Shown: positions 17,174-25,036, numbered from the stretch's first letter. The stretch: DNA of 41,082 nt from UBA4416 sp046594225 (GCA_046594225.1 JBKJPW010000012.1:1-41082); one strand, 5' to 3'. The notes: a model not told the origin generated them from the sequence alone. Made by a program: numbers and translations.

Positions 17174-17192
17174 AATCCAATCGGGGTCACTA
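17174..17192 (+). other. possible attachment site resembling a tRNA 3' end
   Basis: AATCCAATCGGGGTCACTA looks like the 3' half of a T-arm plus acceptor strand and discriminator base of a tRNA gene. There is no rest of a tRNA upstream. A remnant like this is expected where an element inserted into a tRNA 3' end, the intact tRNA lying at the other end (outside this window). I find no second copy in the window. Confidence 0.3.
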
Positions 17193-17198
17193 TTAAAC

Positions 17199-17230
17199 AA
17201 AAAACCACCTATCAAATTAGGTGGTTTTTT
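17199..17230 (-). terminator. strong hairpin terminator (bidirectional)
   Basis: Perfect 13-bp stem (17199-17211 with 17218-17230) with a 6-nt loop, A6 on one side and T6 on the other. It lies 29 bp past the stop of the minus-strand gene at 17259 and separates core genes from the integrase. Confidence 0.9.
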
Positions 17231-17258
17231 GTTTTAAGAGCTTTTATAATGTCTTGTT

Positions 17259-17624
17259 TCATCCAGCTAATTTGCTCAATTCCATTCCTTCCTGGTTTTG
17301 TTTTTTTAGCGTCCAAGCATCCGTAATAGTAGTTTCCAACCAGTTATTTCCAGATTTTCTAAATAGCTGGGCATTTAAATTGAAATGAAGTTTAAAAAAT
17401 TGTTCCACTTCTTTTACCGTATGATCTTCAGAAATTATGACTACTCCATTAATATGATTAATCATTTTAAATTTTGTAGTAACAGGTAAAATTTCTCTTT
17501 TAGGAGAACCTTGATTTTCTTTATGAGTATTTTTAAAAAAATGGATTTTTAAATAAGGAAATACTGCCATAAAATCTTGGTTAAGATCCTCAATTGTTCT
17601 GTCGTTGTTAATTGTTAATTGCAT
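17259..17624 (-). CDS. small conserved protein of unknown function, paralogue of the protein at 21053
   Basis: 121 residues from the ATG at 17624 (MQLTINNDRTIEDLN...), chosen because it aligns with the start of the paralogue at 21053-21427 and avoids overlap with the DoxX gene. The two share an N-terminal helix plus FPYLK, a central strand, a segment following VxExE in the second half, and the near-identical end W(L/I)ETxITxxWTLxKQNxxG. There is no signal peptide, membrane segment or enzyme motif. It follows doxX-like by 17 bp and so forms an operon with it. Both paralogues flank genes with the shared TGA-N6-TCA boxes, which suggests a role in microaerobic or stress physiology. Function not recognised. 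Confidence 0.75.
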   Translation of the reverse strand: MQLTINNDRTIEDLNQDFMAVFPYLKIHFFKNTHKENQGSPKREILPVTTKFKMINHINGVVIISEDHTVKEVEQFFKLHFNLNAQLFRKSGNNWLETTITDAWTLKKQNQEGMELSKLAG

Positions 17625-17641
17625 AGTTGAAAAATAATTGG

Positions 17642-18070
17642 TTAGAAGTAATGAGAAATTAAATAATCGAGGCTGAAGTAACTCCAACGATCAGGCATTA
17701 AAAACAGCATGAGGATAAGCACCAATCTTGGAAACACATGCTTCATGTCCCATACTGGATTCATATATGAGAAAGCAATTGCCACAAATATTAAATCAAT
17801 TCCAAATAGTGCTAAAACGGCTGTTTTAAAAAGGCCAATTATTAAAAGAGCGCCTCCTATAAATTCAACATTAGAAGCAAATACCGCCATAGCTTGTAAT
17901 AAAAATCTAGGTACATGTCTATGTTGAGTTTCAAATAAAAAAGTTTCCACAACTCCTTCTATTTTAATCTTAAACAGTTTATCATATCCCTGAAAAAGAA
18001 AGATGATTCCACAAAAAACTCTCGGAATAAGCTCTATTAAATAGTATTTATATTCTACGTCCATCACCAT
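17642..18070 (-). CDS. DoxX-family membrane protein
   Basis: 142 residues with four hydrophobic segments (about 9-29, 60-80, 83-103 and 112-128), arranged as in the DoxX/DoxD family. It has the early RVFCGIIFLFQGYDKLFK segment, in which an Arg, a Gly and Lys follow the first helix. DoxX proteins are linked to quinone or thiosulfate metabolism and to oxidative-stress membrane complexes; the exact role of this one is unknown. Either the ATG at 18070 or the one at 18064 could be the start. It is first in a minus-strand pair with the small conserved protein and divergent from the 94-aa membrane protein, the shared gap carrying a pair of regulatory boxes. Confidence 0.8.
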   Translation of the reverse strand: MVMDVEYKYYLIELIPRVFCGIIFLFQGYDKLFKIKIEGVVETFLFETQHRHVPRFLLQAMAVFASNVEFIGGALLIIGLFKTAVLALFGIDLIFVAIAFSYMNPVWDMKHVFPRLVLILMLFLMPDRWSYFSLDYLISHYF

Positions 18071-18113
18071 GAAATTTATAAAGCAAATTTATATACAAGT
18101 CGCAAGCCATTCA

Positions 18114-18148
18114 TGACGAAAATCATCTCTAAAAACTGATATTCATCA
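18114..18148. promoter_or_regulatory. paired TGA-N6-TCA boxes between doxX-like gene and 94-aa gene
   Basis: TGACGAAAATCA (18114-18125) and TGATATTCATCA (18137-18148), starts 23 bp apart, in a 137-bp divergent promoter region. They match TGAY-N4-RTCA, the core of CRP/FNR-type operators. The same pair arrangement recurs at three other promoters in this window. Confidence 0.6.
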
Positions 18149-18207
18149 ACTAAATAATGCTTGTTAGTTTCGAAATTTGTTGAAGAAAACTTTAAAACCT
18201 CAAGACA

Positions 18208-18492
18208 ATGACAGCAATAACAAAATCCTACAACCAATTAATTGATAAATTAAATTTCAGTTATTTCGGGTTAATTAGCATGACCATTTTAATTGGTAGT
18301 ATATTAGGTGGTATTACCGCCATGCAGATTTTACAACATGACGCACCTATTTGGGAATTAATTTTATGTATGGCCGTTGCAATGACAAACAATGTAGTTG
18401 CTATTGGACAAGCTCCTGTAAAATGGGTTTTTAATTTGTTTATTTTGGAAGTGGTTGTTTGTACACTATTAATTTTAGTGAATGTTATATAA
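18208..18492 (+). CDS. 94-aa integral membrane protein, unknown function
   Basis: Three hydrophobic segments (about 18-40, 48-64 and 72-92) with a short cytoplasmic N terminus. No family recognised. It is a single-gene unit: divergent from the DoxX operon, with two CRP/FNR-like boxes 60-95 bp upstream and two hairpins right after the stop. The location suggests it belongs to the oxygen/stress regulon. Confidence 0.72.
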   Translation: MTAITKSYNQLIDKLNFSYFGLISMTILIGSILGGITAMQILQHDAPIWELILCMAVAMTNNVVAIGQAPVKWVFNLFILEVVVCTLLILVNVI

Positions 18493-18512
18493 CTCTCAAG
18501 AGAGTTATATAA
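18485..18512 (+). repeat. 13-bp inverted repeat overlapping the stop of the 94-aa gene
   Basis: TTATATAACTCTC (18485-18497) and its reverse complement (18500-18512) are separated by only AA. The first arm includes the stop codon at 18490-18492. It may be an extra terminator hairpin or a cruciform. Confidence 0.6.
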
Positions 18513-18520
18513 GCAATGCA

Positions 18521-18554
18521 TTAAAAGCGTAATCTGTTTAGATTACGCTTTTAA
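18521..18554. terminator. bidirectional terminator between convergent genes
   Basis: A 15-bp perfect stem (18521-18535 with 18540-18554) with a 4-nt loop and A/T-rich flanks on both sides. It serves the plus-strand 94-aa gene and the minus-strand regulator gene, whose stop codon (18543-18545) lies in the stem. Confidence 0.88.
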
Positions 18555-19601
18555 TTTTTTCAATTTCTCAAGATTAATGATTGTAATATTACTCCCTTTT
18601 ACTTCTAATAATTTTTCTTCTTTAAAATCGCTTAATGTTCTAATTAAAGACTCAGTAGCTGTTCCTACAATATTAGCTAAATCTTCGCGAGAAATAGAAA
18701 TGCTGAAGTTTTTACCCTTTTCGTTATCATATCTGCTTTGTAATAATACGAGAGCTTCTGCTACTCTTTTACGAACGGAGCTATATGCCAGATTAACTAA
18801 TTGATTTTCTTTTTCAACGATATTATCAGAAAGCATTTTAACAAACGTTTTCATCACATTCATATTATTGTACATCAATGAAAAAAAATCTTCTTTAGGA
18901 ATTAAACATACTTCCGAATCTTCCATTGCCTCGGCTGTTTCTGAATAAGGCTGTTCTTCTAATAAAGCTGTGTAACCAAAAAAATCACCCTCTTTATATA
19001 AGGCAGTAATTAATTCCTTACCATACTCATGAGATTTAAAATTTTTAATTTTTCCTTTTACAAGAAAATATAAATAATTCGGACTATTGCCTTCACTAAA
19101 AATACTCTCTTTCTTCTTAAATGTTTTTACTCTTCTATCAGCCGACAACATTTTTAAGTCATCATTCTTTTTAACTTCATCAAAAAATTTATTTAATCCA
19201 TCAACATTTTTAGAAAATTCTGCTTTTAATATTTCGCTTTTTTTAATTCTACTTTCAACTGCTTTCAATAACTCAATATCATCAAAAGGCTTACTAATAT
19301 AATCATCAGCACCCATTTCCATCCCTTTTCTAAAATCTATTCGTTCGCTTTTAGCCGTTAAAAAAATAAAAGGGATACTTGCAGTTTCTGAACTTTTACT
19401 TAATAAATGAATAACGCCATATCCATCTAATACAGGCATCATAATGTCGCAAATAATTAAATCTGGTTTAACTTTTTGAGCCAACTCAACCCCTTGTTTG
19501 CCATTTTCAGCTTGTAGCACTTTATAATTTGCTAATTCTAAAATTTCGGCAGTATTTTCTCTAACATCTAAGTTATCTTCAATAATTAAAATTGTCTTCA
19601 T
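18543..19601 (-). CDS. response regulator fused to a CRP/FNR-type DNA-binding regulator
   Basis: 352 residues. The receiver domain (1-120) has acidic residues at 8-9, phospho-acceptor Asp52 (CDIMMPVLDG), Thr82 and Lys104 (SKPFD). A cyclic-nucleotide-binding fold (about 140-265) follows, then a CRP-type winged HTH (about 275-350; the ISREDLANIVGTATESLIRTL segment marks the recognition helix). There is no cysteine cluster for an iron-sulfur centre, so oxygen sensing would come from the partner kinase rather than this protein. It overlaps the kinase gene by 4 bp (ATGA), proof of coupling. I infer that it binds the TGA-N6-TCA boxes found at four nearby promoters, including its own, and controls respiration and haem/NO genes. 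Confidence 0.9.
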   Translation of the reverse strand: MKTILIIEDNLDVRENTAEILELANYKVLQAENGKQGVELAQKVKPDLIICDIMMPVLDGYGVIHLLSKSSETASIPFIFLTAKSERIDFRKGMEMGADDYISKPFDDIELLKAVESRIKKSEILKAEFSKNVDGLNKFFDEVKKNDDLKMLSADRRVKTFKKKESIFSEGNSPNYLYFLVKGKIKNFKSHEYGKELITALYKEGDFFGYTALLEEQPYSETAEAMEDSEVCLIPKEDFFSLMYNNMNVMKTFVKMLSDNIVEKENQLVNLAYSSVRKRVAEALVLLQSRYDNEKGKNFSISISREDLANIVGTATESLIRTLSDFKEEKLLEVKGSNITIINLEKLKKLKA

Positions 19602-20812
19602 TGTTTTGTATTTGGTATAACTATATTAAATGTTGTTCCTTTATCTACTTGACTTTCAAAACTAATAGTACCATTCATAATTTCAAGATATTTACCAACT
19701 ATATTTAAACCTAAACCTGTTCCTTGAATGTTGATTACATTTCGAGCTCTGAAGAATCGTTGAAATAAATGCTCTTGCTCTTCTTTTGGAATTCCCATTC
19801 CTTGATCAATTACGGTAATAGTTATTTTTTCAGAGTCAATAGATGTTTGCAATTCAATTATTTTGTTTTCTGGCGAAAATTTAATCGCATTCGAAATTAA
19901 ATTCAATAAAATATTTCTTACCATCTGTTTATCTAAACTAGCCGAAGCTAAACCAGAATGAGTGTACACTACTTTTTGTCCTGGTTTTAATATCCCATTA
20001 ATTTCATTAATAATTTCCTCAGAAAGTTCTTGGATATTTAAATCTTCGTTTCTTAAAAATACTTTTCCTTCTTCTAATTTTTCTGCAGATAAAAAGTCAT
20101 TTAAAATCAACGTCATATTTGTAACAGCAGACTTAATACGATGAACGTGCTTTTGAATTTTTTCATCATTTTCGCCAGCATTATACTTATTTACAAGCGA
20201 AATAGAAGATAAAATAGTACTCAGTGGTGTGCGGAACTCATGAGATGCCATGGTTACAAAACGAGATTTCATATCATTTAATTCTTTCTCAGTTTCTAGC
20301 GCTTCGCTTAATTTTTCTTTTGAAATTTCAAGCTCAATTAATGCTTCATGTAAAACTTTTGTTCGTTCGTCAACCTTGCGCTCTAAATCTTGATTTAATT
20401 TTTTAATACTTTCTTCATGACGTTTTCTTTCAGTAATATCAATAATAAAAGCAATAACAAACTGTTCATCTTTTTGCTTATAATAAGATAAGCTAATTTC
20501 TACTGGGAATTCAGACTCATCCTTTCTTTTGGCAAACAAATCCATATTTTTACCCATAGAGCGGGCATGCGGATGAGCATTGAAATTTTCTCGGTGTTTT
20601 ACGTGTCCTTCTGAATAGCGACGAGGGACTAAATCTTCGATTGTTTTACCTAATAAATCTCCTGTAGTATATCCAAATAAACGCTCTGCACTTGGGTTGG
20701 CTTTTATTATTTTACCAGTTTTATCAGACACAATAATCCCTTCTGTAGCATATTCAAAAAGAGCATTTAAACTTTCCATATCACCTGTATTTTTAAATTC
20801 TAATATAGACAT
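19598..20812 (-). CDS. PAS-domain sensor histidine kinase
   Basis: 404 residues, no membrane segment, so cytoplasmic. PAS domain at about 12-130, a coiled-coil linker (about 130-180), HisKA with His191 (ASHEFRTPL), and HATPase_c with NLISNAIKFS, DQGMGIP and GTGLGLNIV. The PAS domain has the PRRYSEGH-type helix seen in FixL-like sensors. His70 aligns with the haem-proximal His of Bradyrhizobium FixL, but the FixL ligand-switch Arg is Met90 here. Many non-haem PAS domains share this helix, so haem binding is only a possibility. It is first in an operon with the receiver-CRP regulator (4-bp overlap). The promoter region carries three TGA-N6-TCA boxes, suggesting autoregulation. Confidence 0.92.
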   Translation of the reverse strand: MSILEFKNTGDMESLNALFEYATEGIIVSDKTGKIIKANPSAERLFGYTTGDLLGKTIEDLVPRRYSEGHVKHRENFNAHPHARSMGKNMDLFAKRKDESEFPVEISLSYYKQKDEQFVIAFIIDITERKRHEESIKKLNQDLERKVDERTKVLHEALIELEISKEKLSEALETEKELNDMKSRFVTMASHEFRTPLSTILSSISLVNKYNAGENDEKIQKHVHRIKSAVTNMTLILNDFLSAEKLEEGKVFLRNEDLNIQELSEEIINEINGILKPGQKVVYTHSGLASASLDKQMVRNILLNLISNAIKFSPENKIIELQTSIDSEKITITVIDQGMGIPKEEQEHLFQRFFRARNVINIQGTGLGLNIVGKYLEIMNGTISFESQVDKGTTFNIVIPNTKQ

Positions 20813-20882
20813 TTTGCTCCTAATTCATTTCAAAGATATTTTAGAGAAAATAGAACTTTCTGAGAATTATCAAGTTAAAAAA

Positions 20883-20968
20883 TGACTTTTATCATGTTTT
20901 TTTATTAATCTCATAAATATTAGTCATATAGGTGTGATTATAATCAGCAATCTTATTGATAATACTCA
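20883..20968. promoter_or_regulatory. three TGA-N6-TCA boxes upstream of the kinase operon and the 124-aa gene
   Basis: TGACTTTTATCA (20883-20894), the perfect palindrome TGATTATAATCA (20935-20946) and the weaker TGATAATACTCA (20957-20968). The last two start 22 bp apart. They lie in the 240-bp divergent region between the histidine kinase and the small conserved protein. Confidence 0.6.
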
Positions 20969-21052
20969 TGTAAAAACTAGCATAGGTAAAATATCTTTAC
21001 TTATAAATTTTAGATAAATAAGCTACTCTGTTTTTCATTAAATCAAATTAAT

Positions 21053-21427
21053 ATGACATCAACAATTAACAATAACAGAAAAATATTTAGCATTCAGGAA
21101 GAATTTAATCAAGAATTTCCTTATTTAAAACTTGATTTTTATGCAAAATCAAACCGTCATGGAGGCCCAGCATCTGAGAAGATTGTAGAAAAAAGCAGTA
21201 AAACCATTGGTGATTGTAGAACGAATCATGAAAATGGAATAATTAACATCAGTCCTAATATGACTGTTGCTGAGTTAGAAGGTATGTTTAATAATATGTA
21301 CGGTTTAAAGATTAATATTTCTAGAAAAGCTGGGAAAAGTTGGATAGAAACAAATATTACAAATAATTGGACCCTCGAAAAACAAAACGAGCAGGGAAAG
21401 ATATTAAGCGAGAATGTAGATAAATAA
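21053..21427 (+). CDS. small conserved protein of unknown function, paralogue of the protein at 17259
   Basis: 124 residues. It shares with the protein at 17259-17624 the TINN(N/D)R start, a FPYLK motif near residue 23 and the C-terminal WIETNITNNWTLEKQNEQG-type block. It has no signal peptide, membrane segment or catalytic motif. It stands alone, divergent from the kinase operon, with CRP/FNR-like boxes in the shared promoter region, and its stop lies 6 bp from the stop of the convergent beta-CASP gene. Conservation of two copies around one two-component system argues for a real function in that pathway; none is known to me. Confidence 0.75.
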   Translation: MTSTINNNRKIFSIQEEFNQEFPYLKLDFYAKSNRHGGPASEKIVEKSSKTIGDCRTNHENGIINISPNMTVAELEGMFNNMYGLKINISRKAGKSWIETNITNNWTLEKQNEQGKILSENVDK

Positions 21428-21433
21428 TTTATC

Positions 21434-22837
21434 CTATTCTAAAATAAACTCAGATCCTTTTTCGGGAATTATAACATTAGAAAAATCATTTTTAATTAGT
21501 TTTTCTTTAAATGAAATTTTAGCATCTTGCTCTCCATGCACTAAAAACAAAGTTTTAACTTTTGTGGCATCTTGGCAAGAAAGAAATCTCAATAACTCGT
21601 TATAATCAGCATGTGCGCTATATGACAAGATAGAATCCACATCCGCTTTAACATCAAAAAAGTCTCCAAAAATATGTACACTAGTTTCTCCGTCCATCAA
21701 TCTTCTACCTAAAGATCCTGGCGCACAATAGCCAGACATTAATATCGTATTTTTAGGATTACTGATATTGTTTTTTATATGGTGCTTCACTCTACCTGCA
21801 TCCCCCATGCCAGAAGCAGATATAATAATACATGGCTCAGGCATCTTATTAAGCGCCATCGATTCTTCAACACTTTGAATATATTCTAAATTATTAAATC
21901 CAAATGGATCAGGATCAGTTAAAATATATTTTTGAAGTGTGTGATTAAAACACTCCGTATGTTTTCTCATAATCTCTGTTGCACTAACCGATAACGGACT
22001 ATCCACATAAATTTTAATATTAGGAAGCATGCGTTCGTTTTTCATTTTATCTAAAGCAAATACAATTTCTTGTGTTCGCCCCAAACTAAATGCAGGAATA
22101 ATCAATTTACCTTTTTTTTCCACACACGTATAATTAACTATTTCTAGTAATTTAGTTTCAGCATTAACTAATACATCATGTAATCTATCTCCGTATGTTG
22201 ACTCACAGATAATGTAATCGGCTTGCGGAAAAACATCAGGCGATTTTAACAATAAATCTGTGTATCTTCCAACGTCACCAGAGAAAGTTAAATGTGTTAC
22301 TTTTTTGTTTTCACGTGTAGTTATATTAACAGCAGCACTTCCAATAATATGTCCTACATCCGTGAAACGAAAAGAAAACTCCTTGTTAATGTGGAAATCT
22401 GTGTTATAAGGAACTGCTTTGAAATGCTTTAAACATTTTTCAGCATCATGTATAGTATATAAAGGTTTTAATGGCGATAGTCCTTTACGCGCTCTTTTTT
22501 TATTAATATATTTAATGTCACTCTCGTGAATATGAGCACTATCTAATAATAAAATTTTACAAACGTCTAAAGTGGCGCCGGTACAATATATACTTCCAGT
22601 AAACCCTTGTTTAACTAAACTAGGCAAATTACCCGAATGATCAATATGAGCATGAGAAAGGATAACAGCATCAATACTTGAGGGATCAACATCAATCTCT
22701 CTATTCATGGCATCTGTTTCTTTTCCAAAACCTTGATACAAACCGCAATCTAATAATATCTGAGAGCCGCTTTCAGTCATAATTAAATGTTTACTTCCTG
22801 TCACAGTTTCCGTTGCGCCTAAAAATTTAATTTTCAT
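21434..22837 (-). CDS. metallo-beta-lactamase-fold RNase-like protein (beta-CASP/RMMBL)
   Basis: 467 residues. The zinc motif HAHIDHSG (62-69) is in the MBL domain. The beta-CASP region has a conserved FSGDVGR near residue 190 and a CESTYG near 216, and the C-terminal RMMBL segment carries SAHADYNELL (about 410-420). This is the family of CPSF73-like and YsiA-type enzymes that process or degrade RNA. In bacteria several are stress- or hypoxia-associated. The gene is 109 bp after the truncated haemoglobin gene on the same strand and convergent with the small conserved protein. Cytoplasmic; substrate unknown. Confidence 0.9.
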   Translation of the reverse strand: MKIKFLGATETVTGSKHLIMTESGSQILLDCGLYQGFGKETDAMNREIDVDPSSIDAVILSHAHIDHSGNLPSLVKQGFTGSIYCTGATLDVCKILLLDSAHIHESDIKYINKKRARKGLSPLKPLYTIHDAEKCLKHFKAVPYNTDFHINKEFSFRFTDVGHIIGSAAVNITTRENKKVTHLTFSGDVGRYTDLLLKSPDVFPQADYIICESTYGDRLHDVLVNAETKLLEIVNYTCVEKKGKLIIPAFSLGRTQEIVFALDKMKNERMLPNIKIYVDSPLSVSATEIMRKHTECFNHTLQKYILTDPDPFGFNNLEYIQSVEESMALNKMPEPCIIISASGMGDAGRVKHHIKNNISNPKNTILMSGYCAPGSLGRRLMDGETSVHIFGDFFDVKADVDSILSYSAHADYNELLRFLSCQDATKVKTLFLVHGEQDAKISFKEKLIKNDFSNVIIPEKGSEFILE

Positions 22838-22946
22838 AATAGATTTATTTTTGTTAGAGTTCTTTAAATCAAATGGAAATCATGTACAAATAAATGATAA
22901 TTTGATAGGCTTAAATTAACTAAAATTAGAGTAGCGAACAAATGAA

Positions 22947-23351
22947 TTAAGAAGTATGATCTTCAGCGTTATACGAATTGATATAATCCATTTTATAATT
23001 CCAAACTTCCTTTATATTCTGAGATTTAAATTTTAATTCATTCGCAATTGGTCCTACAAAAAGATCATCAATAGTTTTATGAAATAATTGTAACCATTGA
23101 TTGAAATGATTTGATGTCAAGGCCTCTTTTGCATTTACTTCTAAATGAGGCAAGAAAGGTCTTCCTTTATAATTTCCTGTTTGAAAAACAATATTTTCCC
23201 AAAAATCATACATCTTTGGTAAATGCTTATCCCAATCTACCTTCATCACATCATCAAAGATTCTTCCTAATAACTCATTATCTTTTGCGCTATCATAAAA
23301 GTTATTTACCAAAATTTCAATATCAATCCTGTCCTGAATATCTTTTTTCAT
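22947..23351 (-). CDS. group III truncated haemoglobin
   Basis: 134 residues, the usual length for a group III truncated globin. Signature parts are NNFYDSAK (B helix, Tyr19), KMYDFWENIVFQTGNYKGRPF (CD to E region), His69 (LPHL) and the F-helix proximal His82 in NHFNQWLQLF. Such globins bind O2 or NO; several are induced at low oxygen or under NO stress. It begins 2 bp after the QueD-like gene, so it is coupled to it and to the desaturase. The divergent promoter upstream carries the shared regulatory boxes. Confidence 0.9.
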   Translation of the reverse strand: MKKDIQDRIDIEILVNNFYDSAKDNELLGRIFDDVMKVDWDKHLPKMYDFWENIVFQTGNYKGRPFLPHLEVNAKEALTSNHFNQWLQLFHKTIDDLFVGPIANELKFKSQNIKEVWNYKMDYINSYNAEDHTS

Positions 23352-23353
23352 TG

Positions 23354-23818
23354 CTAGTAAAAATTAGTGTCTGATGCAAACCATTCTGCATAAGATGTTG
23401 GCGTTTCGTCTAACCTTAAATTATGAATACTAACAAATGATGGCAAATGATTTTTTATGCGATTTAAGAAGTCTAATATAAGATTTTCGCATGATGGCTG
23501 ATAGTTAACATATATCACTTTTTCAAATGTATCTTTTAATTCATTCATTTTTGAATGTGGAGAATTGGAATTTAAAACTAATGCATGATCAAAAATTTGA
23601 ATAACATTTTCTGAAACAATTTGCTTTAGTACTGTAAAATCAATCACCATACCATTTTTAGGGTGCGTATTATCCTGAATTGCTTCGCCAATTAGTGTAA
23701 CATAAAAATAATAGGTATGACCATGAATATTTTTACACGGTCCATCATAACCATATAAAGCATGAGCCATATCAAAAGTAAATTTCTTTGTAACCCTTAT
23801 TTTTTGTTGATGCATCAT
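23354..23818 (-). CDS. queD: 6-pyruvoyl-tetrahydropterin synthase / QueD family enzyme
   Basis: 154 residues. Zinc ligands are His19 (DMAHAL) and His32 and His34 (NIHGHTY), the catalytic Cys is Cys28 (PCKN), and Asp77-His78 and Glu138 (LDETPTSY) complete the family pattern. QueD makes 6-carboxy-5,6,7,8-tetrahydropterin for queuosine; the same fold also makes pterins for other pathways. It is unusual that the gene sits between a fatty-acid desaturase (5 bp) and a truncated haemoglobin (2 bp) rather than with other queuosine genes. A pterin role in the oxygen or NO response is possible. Confident on family, less on the pathway. Confidence 0.87.
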   Translation of the reverse strand: MMHQQKIRVTKKFTFDMAHALYGYDGPCKNIHGHTYYFYVTLIGEAIQDNTHPKNGMVIDFTVLKQIVSENVIQIFDHALVLNSNSPHSKMNELKDTFEKVIYVNYQPSCENLILDFLNRIKNHLPSFVSIHNLRLDETPTSYAEWFASDTNFY

Positions 23819-23823
23819 AGAAA

Positions 23824-24900
23824 TTATGCTTTACCCAATTCCCTTAATCTATGAAAATGAGACAATAATGCTGATCTAAATGTGGGTTTAAGATTATACG
23901 AAAAGCCAAATTCAACAGCTGTTTCTTGAACAATTGGCGCTAATTTTTTGTAGTGAACATGACAAATATTTGGAAATAAATGGTGTTCGATTTGAAAATT
24001 TAAGCCTCCAACATACCAGCTTAATAACTTGTTATTTCTGGCGAAATCACTAGTTGTATTTAATTGATGAACATACCAATCTGTTTGCATTTCATTCTCT
24101 TTTTCGGGTTGTCCTGCACCTTCCACTACATGCGCCATTTGAAATACAAAACTTAAAATAATGCTAGCCACCCAATGCATCATAACAAAACCTAACAATA
24201 TTTGCCAAAAATTAAAACGCGTGAACCATATTGGTAAGCCAAAAACAATCGATAAATACACTACTTTTCTAAATAACATTTTCCAAAATTCGGAGCTCAA
24301 TTTTTTATTCTGACTTTTAATCAAACCCATCTTAGCATATTTATATAGTCTAGAGAAATCATTAGTTAACATTACCAAAGTCATTAAACCATAAAAGAAG
24401 AACACATATAAAAATTGAAATCTATGATATTTTTTTAATGGTCTGTGTTCCGATAATCTAATAGGTCCTTTATCATCTATATCTTCGTCCAAACCAGAAA
24501 TATTGGTATAGGTATGATGCAATACATTATGTTGAATTTTCCAGTTAAGCACATTACTCCCCAATAAATATAGAGATCCAGATAACAATTTATTAATCCA
24601 TTCTTTTTTTGAATAAGCTCCATGACATGCGTCGTGCATTACTCCCATACCTACTCCAGCAATACCGATGCCCATTACAATTACCGAAGCAAAAGCAAGC
24701 CAATTATTCATTGGTACAGCAAGTATTAAAACAAAAGGTAGTACATACATGGATACTAAAACGATGGTTTTTATTACCATTCTTGCATCCGCTTTATTTG
24801 AAATATTATTTTCTTTAAAATAAAAATTGACTTTTTTTCGTAAAGTGGCTACAAATTGCTGCTCTTGCTTGTTGTGATGAGTAAATTTAATATGGGACAT
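23824..24900 (-). CDS. membrane fatty-acid desaturase
   Basis: 358 residues with three histidine boxes: HDACH (89-93), HNVLHH (124-129) and QIEHH (303-307), plus hydrophobic segments near 45-85, 165-180 and 210-250. The QxxHH third box is typical of front-end or linoleoyl-CoA-type desaturases, but there is no cytochrome b5 domain. These are di-iron enzymes that need O2 and a reductant, so regulation with respiratory genes makes sense. It is the first gene of the operon desaturase, QueD, haemoglobin, and divergent from the copper ATPase. Confidence 0.92.
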   Translation of the reverse strand: MSHIKFTHHNKQEQQFVATLRKKVNFYFKENNISNKADARMVIKTIVLVSMYVLPFVLILAVPMNNWLAFASVIVMGIGIAGVGMGVMHDACHGAYSKKEWINKLLSGSLYLLGSNVLNWKIQHNVLHHTYTNISGLDEDIDDKGPIRLSEHRPLKKYHRFQFLYVFFFYGLMTLVMLTNDFSRLYKYAKMGLIKSQNKKLSSEFWKMLFRKVVYLSIVFGLPIWFTRFNFWQILLGFVMMHWVASIILSFVFQMAHVVEGAGQPEKENEMQTDWYVHQLNTTSDFARNNKLLSWYVGGLNFQIEHHLFPNICHVHYKKLAPIVQETAVEFGFSYNLKPTFRSALLSHFHRLRELGKA

Positions 24901-25001
24901 GTTACTATTTTTTAATTAATAAATTATAGCGATAAACGTTTATTAAGCAATCATCACTTTCATTTAAGGTGCAAAGGAACTAAAGTGTAAACGATAAGAC
25001 A

Positions 25002-25036
25002 TGACAATTGTCAGTATTTGCAACTGAGATTCATCA
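25002..25036. promoter_or_regulatory. paired TGA-N6-TCA boxes between desaturase operon and ccoI
   Basis: The perfect palindrome TGACAATTGTCA (25002-25013) and TGAGATTCATCA (25025-25036), starts 23 bp apart, in the 172-bp divergent region. They lie 37-71 bp upstream of the ccoI start at 25073. Probable operator for the receiver-CRP regulator. Confidence 0.62.

Larger units (their letters stand above)
1..17192. mobile_element. integrative element / defence island (left end outside window)
   Basis: A tyrosine recombinase, a RepA-like ATPase, an excisionase-like HTH protein and two element-type accessory proteins lie at the right, with restriction and other defence-type genes as cargo to the left. 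To the right of about 17,200 the content changes abruptly to core respiratory genes. A tandem 12-bp repeat and a tRNA-3'-end-like sequence lie between the integrase and the first core gene, which suits an attachment region. The left limit cannot be seen and the element could begin anywhere at or before position 1. Whether the GHKL/STAS-like pair belongs to the element is unknown. There is no relaxase or conjugation gene in view, so it would be mobilisable or integrative only, as far as this window shows. Confidence 0.6.

Noticed and set aside
17174..17192. Complete tRNA gene
   Set aside because: Only a 3'-end-like fragment is present; no D-arm or anticodon arm upstream.
18543..19601. Oxygen-sensing FNR with iron-sulfur cluster
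   Set aside because: There is no N-terminal Cys cluster; the N terminus is a receiver domain.
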